Part shown: positions 8,232-14,101 of the stretch, piece by piece
Layout: the number at the start of each line of letters is the position of its first letter
Position numbering within the stretch: the stretch's first letter is position 1
From: Acidobacteria bacterium UBA7540
Lineage (GTDB): Bacteria > Acidobacteriota > Terriglobia > UBA7540
Length of the DNA: 18,732 nt
Direction: 5' to 3'
Assembly (NCBI GenBank): GCA_002478145.1
Contig: DLMI01000228.1
Coordinates: 1-18,732, forward strand
Program-made: the position numbers and the translations under genes
Notes under the pieces: model-generated
Database searches by the model: none
What the model saw: the letters and a program-made list of their open reading frames with translations, nothing else
Told to the model about the DNA's origin: nothing

Positions 8232-8303
8232 TGTGCTGTTTTGACCAAAGCTGTGAGCAATACTGAACCGACGCCCGCCTTTGCCTGAAGGTATAAAGGT
8301 TAT
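8232..8303 (+). promoter_or_regulatory. Tandem-box promoter P2
   Basis: Box 1 is TGTGC-N5-TGACC (8232-8246) and box 2 is TGAGC-N5-TGAAC (8254-8268), again 22 bp apart. A 23-bp gap leads to TATAAAGGTTAT (8292-8303). Every spacing matches P1. It points to the small exported protein gene at 8419, leaving a leader of about 110 nt. Confidence 0.75.
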
Positions 8304-8418
8304 GCCTTCATCGTCGGCATAAGAGAAGTGGCGCGGACGGAGGGTGGGGAACGCAAGATGCGGGTTCTTCAGTAGTAGATTCTATCGATCAACACAAGAG
8401 ACAAAGAGAGGAGTTTTT

Positions 8419-8697
8419 GTGCGAATGAATTTCAAACCATATGTCTGGGTTCTGGCGGTAGCGGTGGCTACGGGTATCACTGGAGGCACGGTACGCGCTT
8501 TTGCGTCTCCGGCAATGAATGGCGCAGGTCAGGACCAGGATTATTCGAAAAACAAGAATTACCAGGTAGGGTTGCGCGAAGGCAAGGTTGACCAAGCGCA
8601 TAACCGTGACCACTACAAGAAGCACCACTTTAAGAAAGACGAAGACCAGAAAGCTTACGAGGCTGGCTACCAGAAGGGTCACAACCCCGAAAAATAA
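8419..8697 (+). CDS. Small exported charged protein of unknown function
   Basis: About 92 aa. GAGGAG at 8408-8413 serves either GTG 8419 (5 nt) or ATG 8425 (11 nt); I use the GTG. The frame is open back to 8344 without an RBS there. A signal peptide is visible (NFKPYVWVLAVAVATGITGG, cleavage near RAFA or FASP). The mature part is short and rich in Lys, His, Asp and Tyr, with a loose internal repeat: NYQVGLREGKVDQAHN and AYEAGYQKGHNPEK both carry Y-x3-G-x2-x-G. I do not recognise a named family. It has its own tandem-box promoter (P2) and an excellent terminator, so it is a monocistronic, regulated envelope protein. Confidence 0.75.
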   Translation: MRMNFKPYVWVLAVAVATGITGGTVRAFASPAMNGAGQDQDYSKNKNYQVGLREGKVDQAHNRDHYKKHHFKKDEDQKAYEAGYQKGHNPEK

Positions 8698-8768
8698 CGT
8701 TAGAAATAACAGCCCGGGCTTCTGGCAATAGAGCACGCAGGCATGCACTTTAAGGCGTAGTCTCGGGT

Positions 8769-8807
8769 GGCGCCGACATTGTTTTTTCATGTCGGCGCCT
8801 TTTCTTT
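8769..8807 (+). terminator. Rho-independent terminator
   Basis: GGCGCCGACAT (8769-8779) pairs perfectly over 11 bp with ATGTCGGCGCC (8789-8799), with a T-rich 9-nt loop and a TTTTTCTTT tail. It ends the 8419 gene transcript, and is the clearest terminator in the window. Confidence 0.9.
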
Positions 8808-9079
8808 GACGCCAGCAGGGAAGGGCACCACAAGGCCAGAGAAGCAACAGCACCTGCTGACCAGCAGCGGTTACTCGACGACTTCAGAAAGCAGTTGGAA
8901 CCAGCAGCGGAGCAGGCCGGAAGAGGTCGACCAGGATAGCAACGTTATAGCAAATGGGATTCCCGTCCGCGCTCCAAGGTTGCTGATTTCAAGGACGGAA
9001 TCGTGGCGAGTGACCCCCGACTTAGTCCGGAGTCCCATTAGTAGGGTTCACGCCTTTCTTGCTCAGGTGGAAAGGCAAC
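8808..9079. other. Gene-free stretch
   Basis: About 270 bases in which I see no gene with an RBS, no strong repeat and no recognisable fragment. The open frame running through it starts inside the terminator loop region and looks spurious. Confidence 0.5.
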
Positions 9080-9337
9080 TCACCGAGCCTTGTCCTCACG
9101 GGTTTGTACAGGCCTTTCGGGGTGGTCGCCAGCATTCTTGACACCCTCCACGACCTCGGCCTCGTATGCCTGATCCGTCTCGGCGAGTTCTGCGACGCTC
9201 TCCTCGTCAACGTCCGCAGTTTGCGAAAGCCCCTGGGCATCACCCGATTGCCCGGCGCTGTCAGAAGCTAGTTCCTCCGGATCGTTTCCAAGTTCATCGA
9301 TCTGAGCCTCGTCATTCTGCAATTTACGTTTCACCAT
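9080..9337 (-). CDS. Small acidic hypothetical protein
   Basis: An 85-aa protein from ATG 9337, with GGGAGG (9348-9343) 5 nt upstream. It is strongly acidic and polar, has no membrane segment or signal peptide and is probably largely disordered. The sequence is well composed (KLQNDEAQIDELGNDPEELA, ETDQAYEAEVVEGVKNAGDH, then PERPV) and resembles unnamed short proteins I associate with soil Acidobacteria, but I cannot name a family or function. It is transcribed opposite to the flanking stress genes. I consider it a real gene because of the strong RBS and non-random composition. Confidence 0.65.
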   Translation of the reverse strand: MVKRKLQNDEAQIDELGNDPEELASDSAGQSGDAQGLSQTADVDEESVAELAETDQAYEAEVVEGVKNAGDHPERPVQTREDKAR

Positions 9338-9484
9338 GGACACCTCCCGAGAGCGCTAGAATTGAGTGCCGAACAGTGACTACTCAATGGATGAATCTCA
9401 CCAACAATCGTAGGCGGCGTCTCGGTCGCGGCGACGCTCTTCAGTTTCGCGCGGTCCTTCACCATCGCCCAATGAAACCGGGTA

Positions 9485-9694
9485 TCACGCTGTACGTTCG
9501 CGAGATCGGCCCTTCAGTGCTCTGGCGCTTCGCACCCGGCTCTCCGCGTCCCTGCTTGCGGAGAGCTGCTTTGTTTTCGACACCAGCTTCTGAGACTCTT
9601 GAACGGTTTCCGCTTCCTTCGCATTCACACGTGCAGTGATCTCTCGTCTTTCACCTGTGTTTGGCATATCTTTATGGTCTCTCATTTCTGCCAT
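9485..9694 (-). CDS. Possible small hypothetical protein
   Basis: A 69-codon minus-strand frame containing a plausible helical, charged stretch (ITARVNAKEAETVQESQKLV, then SKTKQLSASRDAESRV). No convincing RBS precedes the ATGs at 9694, 9685 or 9667. A single activator-like box (9702-9716 read on the minus strand) and a CATAAAGATAT sequence lie at its 5' end. If that is a promoter, translation would have to start further in, for example at the GTG of ARV. It lies between two better-supported minus-strand small genes. Product unknown; the evidence is only suggestive. Confidence 0.35.
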   Translation of the reverse strand: MAEMRDHKDMPNTGERREITARVNAKEAETVQESQKLVSKTKQLSASRDAESRVRSARALKGRSRERTA

Positions 9695-9701
9695 GCAAGA
9701 C

Positions 9702-9716
9702 GTTCAGTTTTGCACA
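9702..9716 (-). promoter_or_regulatory. Single activator-like box (minus strand)
   Basis: Read on the minus strand this is TGTGC-N5-TGAAC, fitting the box consensus of P1-P3. No second box lies 22 bp upstream. CATAAAGATAT begins 25 bp downstream, close to the 22-23 bp seen at P1-P3. It may be a partial or degenerate site. Confidence 0.35.
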
Positions 9717-9811
9717 GACCCGCTACCCTCACCTGTCTGGGTCATATTGCGCCGCCGAACCTTAGTAACTCAAGATGGAATGGAGAATCAACGGTCCCCT
9801 CGGATTCGTGG

Positions 9812-9988
9812 CTATTCCCACTGTTCCAAAATCTCGATCTGCTTTCTGATGGACGCCACCCTGTCGTCTATATCCTCGGCCTCCGCTTCGAGATCGGGAG
9901 AGATTGTTCTCAGCTTCTGGGCGTGGTGTTCCAGTCGATTGCCATCATGTTTGAGTGCTTCGATAATAGGCTTTAACGCTACTTTCAT
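9812..9988 (-). CDS. Small coiled-coil hypothetical protein
   Basis: A 58-aa protein. ATG 9988 is supported by GGAG 5 nt upstream and GAGGAG 10 nt upstream. The sequence is a single amphipathic helical run: KPIIEALKHDGNRLEHHAQK followed by LEAEAEDIDDRVASIRKQIEILEQ, with heptad-like hydrophobic spacing, which suggests a short coiled coil. There is no signal peptide or known motif. A perfect single activator box (10099-10113, minus strand) lies about 110 bp upstream. It is probably a real small gene; the function is unknown. Confidence 0.6.
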   Translation of the reverse strand: MKVALKPIIEALKHDGNRLEHHAQKLRTISPDLEAEAEDIDDRVASIRKQIEILEQWE

Positions 9989-10098
9989 GATTGCTCCACT
10001 CCTCAAGGAACGTTCGTCCCGGAGCCAGAACGCGGGGAACAGGCCTTCCTCTCCAGGAACACTACATCAGATGATGGCAGATGACGCATTGCACGTCT

Positions 10099-10113
10099 GT
10101 TCAGAATTGCTCA
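10099..10113 (-). promoter_or_regulatory. Single activator-like box (minus strand)
   Basis: Read on the minus strand this is TGAGC-N5-TGAAC, identical in form to box 2 of P2 and P3. It points at the 58-aa gene starting at 9988. I see neither a second box at +22 nor a TATAA at the expected distance, so it may work differently or be inactive. Confidence 0.4.
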
Positions 10114-10211
10114 AGGTCTCAGTTTCGCCTATTCCGTTAATCCACGAGAATCAGTATTCCCCGTCGTGAGATTCGGTTCTCGTTGCCGCGACAGTTGCTT
10201 TTCTTGCCATT

Positions 10212-10278
10212 TGAGCAACTCTGACCACCCCTCTGAGCAGTTTTGAACTGCCTTGCGAGTCACATCCCTTTATAAAGG
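10212..10278 (+). promoter_or_regulatory. Tandem-box promoter P3
   Basis: Box 1 is TGAGC-N5-TGACC (10212-10226) and box 2 is TGAGC-N5-TGAAC (10234-10248), offset by 22 bp with the same 7-bp gap between boxes as P1 and P2. TATAAAGG (10271-10278) follows after 22 bp. It points to the glgB fragment at 10377. Confidence 0.75.
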
Positions 10279-10376
10279 TCGTGTAAGTCAGGATAGCCAA
10301 CAAGGGAGGATAGGGGAGAATTCTATTGGTAACCGAAGTCATTGGACCACGTTCAGCTACCTTTAGGTGAGAGGCG

Positions 10377-10652
10377 ATGCGAAGCTCAACGCAAGCTCCA
10401 TGGATAAGCGACTACGATATGTATCTGCTGGAGGAAGGCACGCACTGCCGTGCCTACGAGAAGATGGGGGCACACCTCGGCGAGTTGGCCGGGCAGCGCG
10501 GCGTTCATTTCGCCGTGTGGGCGCCCAACGCCAAGCAGGTGAGCGTACTCGGGGACTTTAACGGATGGAACCCGCGATCGAATGCCCTCGTATCGCGCGG
10601 AGCAACTGGGGTATGGGAGGGCTTTGTACCGCATGTGGGGCCGGGGGCCTGA
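10377..10652 (+). pseudogene. glgB: N-terminal fragment of 1,4-alpha-glucan branching enzyme (CBM48 only)
   Basis: A 91-aa frame matching the start of glycogen branching enzyme. It has the SDYDMYLLEEGTH segment, AYEKMGAHLGEL, then the CBM48 carbohydrate-binding domain (GVHFAVWAPNAKQVSVLGDF followed by NGWNP) and WEGFVPHVGPGA, where it stops at TGA. Intact enzymes are 620-750 aa and continue with YKYHI and the catalytic GH13 barrel, all missing here. ATG 10377 has GAGAGG just upstream (short spacing). Strong tandem-box promoter P3 sits 100 bp upstream, so the fragment may still be transcribed. A free-standing glycogen-binding domain is possible, but truncation is the simpler reading. Confidence 0.8.
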
Positions 10653-11052
10653 GACTTGTCCTAACCCGGCGTAGCCGGAACCAAACAAGTGTCGCGTATG
10701 ATGCCGAGTGGGCCTCACACTGCTGACAGAACGGTATGCGCATTAAAGCCAGGGTTTCGAAGTATCGGTGTGCAATTCATCGAGTGTGGTTTGGCCCACC
10801 TGAAGGGAGAGCAATTTGCTTTCGTGCTGGTGGGTCAAGGCAGCAAGGCCATCGAAGGGCGGAAGATGCTGGATCGTGCCCTGTAGCTGGACCGTCACCG
10901 GGCAGTTCTGGTGGTGACGCGCTGCGTCGACAGGAGCTGCTACCTGGAGGCCATGCAGAGCGAGTGATACCGCACTGCGACGGGGTTGCGATCCCACTGG
11001 AAGACGCACGAATCCTGTGGCAGCGATGATCCGATCAACGGAAGGAAAGAAA
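10653..11052. other. Gene-free stretch, possibly decayed coding sequence
   Basis: About 400 bases between the glgB fragment and the HAD gene. Short frames on both strands lack RBSs. One reading at roughly 10785-10886 has a protein-like run (CGLAHLKGEQFAFVLVGQGS) broken by a stop, which suggests remnant coding sequence that I cannot assign. Confidence 0.4.
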
Positions 11053-11700
11053 ATGAAGAAAGCGACTGCAATCACCTGCGTGTTTCTGGATATCGGCGGC
11101 GTCTTGCTCACCGACGGGTGGGATCATCATGCCCGCAAACGGGCGGCAACGAACTTCAAGCTGGACTTGGCCGAGATGGAGGATCGGCATCACCTGACCT
11201 TCGACACCTACGAGGAGGGAAAGCTCACGCTGGAAGAATATTTAGGTCGGGTGGTCTTCTACCAAAAGCGACCGTTCACCCAGGCTCAGTTTCGGCGCTT
11301 CATGTTCGCGCAATCGAAACCTTACCCCGAGATGATCGAGCTGGTCGCTCAACTCAAGGTCCGGCACGGGCTGAAGATCGTCGTGGTCAGCAACGAAGCG
11401 CGCGAACTGAATGTGTATCGGATTCGAAAGTTCAAGCTGGCCGGGTTTGTGGATTCTTTTGTTTCCTCCTGCTTCGTCCACGTCCGCAAGCCCGACGCGG
11501 ACATCTATCGGCTGGCGCTGGACATCGCCCAGGCGCCAGTCCGGCAGGTGGTCTATATCGAAAACACCCCGATGTTCGTCCAGATCGCGGAAGGCTTGGG
11601 GATTCCAAGCATTCTTCACACGGATTACAGGTCCACTTGCGCGAAACTGGCTTCGTTCGGATTGCCGAATGACGAAGGAGTCAGCCATGAAACCAGCTAA
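11053..11700 (+). CDS. HAD-superfamily hydrolase with atypical active site
   Basis: A 215-aa protein, ATG 11053 with AAGGA 6 nt upstream. The layout is that of YihX/haloacid-dehalogenase-type phosphatases: motif I FLDIGGVL with nucleophile Asp13, a helical cap (about residues 20-95), motif II VVVSNEA with Ser113, motif III Lys146 in HVRKPD, and motif IV at VVYIENTPMFV. Two residues are unusual. The second motif I acid is Gly15 (DIG, as in some YihX-like proteins), and motif IV has Glu170-Asn in place of the Asp-Asp or Glu-Asp pair that holds Mg2+. Activity may be altered or lost. Its stop overlaps the acetate kinase start by 14 bp, so the two are translationally coupled; sugar-phosphate or acyl-phosphate metabolism is a reasonable guess. 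Confidence 0.85.
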   Translation: MKKATAITCVFLDIGGVLLTDGWDHHARKRAATNFKLDLAEMEDRHHLTFDTYEEGKLTLEEYLGRVVFYQKRPFTQAQFRRFMFAQSKPYPEMIELVAQLKVRHGLKIVVVSNEARELNVYRIRKFKLAGFVDSFVSSCFVHVRKPDADIYRLALDIAQAPVRQVVYIENTPMFVQIAEGLGIPSILHTDYRSTCAKLASFGLPNDEGVSHETS

Positions 11701-12919
11701 CCCACGCATCCTGACGATCAATGGAGGCTCGTCGAGCATCAAGTTCGCGCTGTTCGAGGCCGGTGATTCGCTCCGACGGATTCTGGAGGGCGAGATTGAG
11801 CGGATTGGACTGCCGGAGGCCACCTTGCGGGTGAAAGGCTTGGACCAGGCGGACAACTTTTCGCGGCCAGTGACGGCGCCGGATCACACGGTGGCGGTGG
11901 GCGCTCTGATGGATTGGATCGAGGAACGCGGTGGGCGTGATGCATTTACCGCGGTGGGGCATCGCGTGGTGCATGGCGGGCCGAAGTATAGCAAGCCGCA
12001 GCGAATCACTGCGGAAATGGTTGGGGAGTTGCGCCGGCTCAGTGCATTCGATCCTGAGCATCTGCCGGAGGAGATCCAGTTGACCGAGGCGTTTCATCGC
12101 CGGTTTCCTGACCTGCCCCAAGTGGCGTGTTTCGACACGGCTTTTCACCATGACCTGCCGCGCGTGGCCCGGTTGTTGCCGATCCCGCGCCGCTACGAAG
12201 CGCAGGGGGTGAGGCGGTACGGGTTTCACGGGTTGTCGTATGCGTTTCTAATGGGAGAACTGGCCCGCCTGGCCGGAACGGAAGCGGCACAAGGCCGGGT
12301 CATCCTCGCCCACCTCGGTAATGGCGCGAGCTTGGCGGCGGTGCGTGACGGCAAACCCGTGGATACAAGCATGAGTTTCACCCCGACAGCCGGGGTGCCG
12401 ATGAGCACCCGCTCAGGCGATCTCGATCCTGGGCTGGTTTGGTATCTCGCGCGCACCGAGAGCCTCGATGGAAAACGGTTCAATGAGATGGTCAATTTCC
12501 AGTCCGGGCTGCTCGGCGTGTCCGAAACCAGTTCCGACATGCGCGACTTGCTGGAGCACGAAACGCAAGACGTGCGGGCGGCGGAGGCGGTCGCGCTGTT
12601 TTGCTACCAGGTGAAGAAATGGGTCGGCGCGTTCGCCGCGGCGTTGGGCGGCTTGGACACGCTGGTGTTCGCTGGTGGCATCGGAGAGAACGCGCCCGCA
12701 GTCCGCGCCCGGATTTGCGACGGGCTGGGATTCCTTGGAATCGAACTCGAAGAAAAGCGAAACGCAGCGAATGCGGGCGTGATTTCCTCGGAGACCAGCA
12801 GGGTTCCCGTCCGCGTCATTCATACGGACGAGGAATGGATGATCGCGAAGACGGTCTGTCGCGTTTTGGGTCTTGCCCTTGGAAAGGACAAACAAGCATC
12901 GGAAGTGGAACAATCATGA
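11687..12919 (+). CDS. ackA: Acetate kinase (acetate/propionate kinase family)
   Basis: A 410-aa cytoplasmic enzyme that transfers phosphate between acetyl phosphate and ADP, making ATP in fermentative metabolism. Motifs in order: INGGSSSIKF (11-20), GHRVVHGG, CFDTAFHHDLP, RRYGFHGLSYAF, HLGNGASLAAVRDGKPVDTS followed by MSFTPTAGVPMSTRSGD, and FAGGIGENAPAVR near the C-terminus. The family usually has H-G-x-S-H and MGTRSGD; here they read HGLSY and MSTRSGD, variants found in a divergent acetate-kinase branch often linked to phosphoketolase. No phosphoketolase or phosphotransacetylase is in the window. ATG 11687 follows GAAGGAG by 6 nt and overlaps the HAD gene. No terminator is evident after the stop. 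Confidence 0.93.
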   Translation: MKPANPRILTINGGSSSIKFALFEAGDSLRRILEGEIERIGLPEATLRVKGLDQADNFSRPVTAPDHTVAVGALMDWIEERGGRDAFTAVGHRVVHGGPKYSKPQRITAEMVGELRRLSAFDPEHLPEEIQLTEAFHRRFPDLPQVACFDTAFHHDLPRVARLLPIPRRYEAQGVRRYGFHGLSYAFLMGELARLAGTEAAQGRVILAHLGNGASLAAVRDGKPVDTSMSFTPTAGVPMSTRSGDLDPGLVWYLARTESLDGKRFNEMVNFQSGLLGVSETSSDMRDLLEHETQDVRAAEAVALFCYQVKKWVGAFAAALGGLDTLVFAGGIGENAPAVRARICDGLGFLGIELEEKRNAANAGVISSETSRVPVRVIHTDEEWMIAKTVCRVLGLALGKDKQASEVEQS

Positions 12920-12954
12920 CAACAACCAGCGTGGTGAGAAATCACGGCTAACAC

Positions 12955-13072
12955 CCTTTATTTTCAATAACATTCCCGCTTTCTACTCGCATCTCCTTTG
13001 TTTTCATATACATTCCCGCTTAGCCCCCGAGTTTTCCACAGCCGTCCTTTGTTTTCAATAACATTCCCGCAT
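12955..13072 (+). repeat. Three 27-bp direct repeats
   Basis: Copies begin at 12955, 12995 and 13046 and share CCTTT(A/G)TTTTCA, then (A/T)ATA or ATAA-like bases, then ACATTCCCGC. Starts are 40 and 51 bp apart, a difference of about one helical turn. Spacers are unrelated. Origin unknown; repeated ends of an IS21-type element are one possibility. Confidence 0.8.
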
Positions 13073-13202
13073 CGGTCGGTCAAAAAAAGAATTCTTTTTC
13101 ACGGAAGCAGACTTCCTGTCCAGTTGAAAAAGAGGACTCTTCTGCTGCTTTCATACCTCCTGGATTACGGTTGAGGACTGATTCGCGTGGTCGCATCGAA
13201 AA

Positions 13203-13245
13203 GAGTGTCCGCAAATGCCCCCGGGCGCCCGCACAGCGGACACTC
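13203..13245. repeat. Inverted repeat
   Basis: GAGTGTCCGC (13203-13212) is perfectly repeated in inverse as GCGGACACTC (13236-13245), with a GC-rich 23-base interior. It could form a cruciform or RNA hairpin, or be the ends of a tiny element. Confidence 0.6.
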
Positions 13246-13333
13246 ACTATGCTAGCCTATCTTGCTCCGCCTGTCAAGAGACAGAATGCAGCAGTCAGGG
13301 TTCAGGGGTCTGGAGCCCGTAGGACGCACGTAG

Positions 13334-13607
13334 GGCGATTATGAGCCCCAACGGGGCGACCCATCCCAGCCCAGGACAACGCCCTGGTGTAGGGCCGAAC
13401 TGCGTTCGGCCTATTCAATGTCTCCGCCCTGAAGGGGCGCGCGACGATCATGAGCCCCAACGGGGCGATCCATCCCAGCCCAGGACAACGCCCTGGTGTA
13501 GGGCCGAACTGCGTTCGGCCTATTCAATGTCTGCGCCCTGAAGGGGCGCGCGACGATTATGAGCACCAACGGGGCGATCCATCCCAGCCCAGGGCAACGC
13601 CCTGGGA
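13334..13607 (+). repeat. 109-bp tandem repeat, about 2.5 copies
   Basis: The unit recurs with ATGAG at 13341, 13450 and 13559, exactly 109 bp apart and with few differences. Each unit is built of small palindromes: GCCCCaacgGGGC, CAGGacaacgCCCTG, GCCGAACtgcGTTCGGC and GCGCCCTgaAGGGGCGC. The last copy ends inside the CCAGGGcaacGCCCTGG hairpin. Confidence 0.9.
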
Positions 13608-13753
13608 ATCAAGTTAAAACCTACGCCACAATCGGTATCGAGGGGGAGCACCATTGGGTGGCAAGTTTTCAGAAGGAGCAGCGGAAGTTTTTTGCAGACG
13701 TACGCGGTTGATTACGACGAAGGATATGTGTGGGATTGAAGCAAGATCGTGGG

Positions 13754-13848
13754 TCGCCCCTTCAGGGCTCACGCGTTGAAACGGATTGGGCCGCGTGACC
13801 CAGGCCGACGGCCTGGGCTGGGCTGGGTCGCCCCCTTGGGGCTCAACA
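13754..13848 (-). repeat. Inverted relative of the 109-bp repeat
   Basis: CAGGCCgacGGCCTGGGCTG and GGGTCGCCCCCTTGGGGCTC are diverged reverse-complement versions of the palindromes in the 109-bp unit. The opposite orientation to the tandem copies suggests a dispersed REP-like family. Confidence 0.6.
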
Positions 13849-13879
13849 ACTGGAATAGTTGAATCCCGTGCGGAAAGGG

Positions 13880-13979
13880 CTGGGGAATCGGGGCTCGGGG
13901 CTGGGGATTCGGGATCAGTTGTCCGCTATCCGCTATCGCCTTGCCAGCCGTCGATACTGACAACTGAAAACTGAAGACT
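13880..13979. repeat. Three 7-bp-period arrays
   Basis: Array 1 (13880-13914) has units like CTGGGGA, ATCGGGG and CTCGGGG. Array 2 (13922-13936) is TCCGCTA twice. Array 3 (13956-13979) is ACTGACA, ACTGAAA, ACTGAAG. The unit sequences differ but the period is always seven. Confidence 0.75.
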
Positions 13980-13994
13980 TATTTTCGGCGGCGT

Positions 13995-14018
13995 GCCACG
14001 TACCGTACGGTGCGTGGC
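13995..14018. repeat. 24-bp near-perfect palindrome
   Basis: GCCACGTACCGT/ACGGTGCGTGGC has a single mismatched pair. It lies about 80 bp beyond the 3' end of the three-gene operon and may mark its boundary. Confidence 0.6.
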
Positions 14019-14071
14019 GTGCCCCATGCAGATTGAATGCGTGCGGTTGCCGCTGGGGTGTCGGGCATGAG

Positions 14072-14091
14072 AAAAGCCCACGGTCGGGGCT
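14072..14091 (-). terminator. Likely intrinsic terminator of the PIN operon
   Basis: On the minus strand, AGCCC (14091-14087) pairs with GGGCT (14079-14075) across a 7-nt loop and is followed by TTTC. The stem is short, but its position, 10 bp past the PIN gene stop on the correct strand, supports the call. Confidence 0.5.
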
Positions 14092-14101
14092 GCGCTGCCG
14101 G

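Larger units (their letters stand above)
12920..14101. other. Gene-free, repeat-rich stretch
   Basis: Almost 1.2 kb without a supportable gene. It holds three 27-bp direct repeats (12955-13072), an inverted repeat (13203-13245), a 109-bp tandem repeat (13334-13607) with an inverted relative (13754-13848), several 7-bp-period arrays (13880-13979) and a 24-bp palindrome (13995-14018). Open frames inside the 109-bp repeats are by-products of the repetition. Confidence 0.8.

Noticed and set aside
13032..13040. TTTTCCACA as a DnaA box and possible origin
   Set aside because: It is a single non-consensus box with no cluster, no AT-rich unwinding region and no dnaA, dnaN or rep gene in the window.
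13341..13541. 66-codon frame in the tandem repeat
   Set aside because: Its sequence is a product of the 109-bp repeat unit, with no RBS and no recognisable domain.
12955..13607. CRISPR-like reading of the 27-bp or 109-bp repeats
   Set aside because: The 27-bp copies have spacers of 13 and 24 bases and imperfect repeats; the 109-bp units are contiguous with no unique spacers. No cas genes are nearby.
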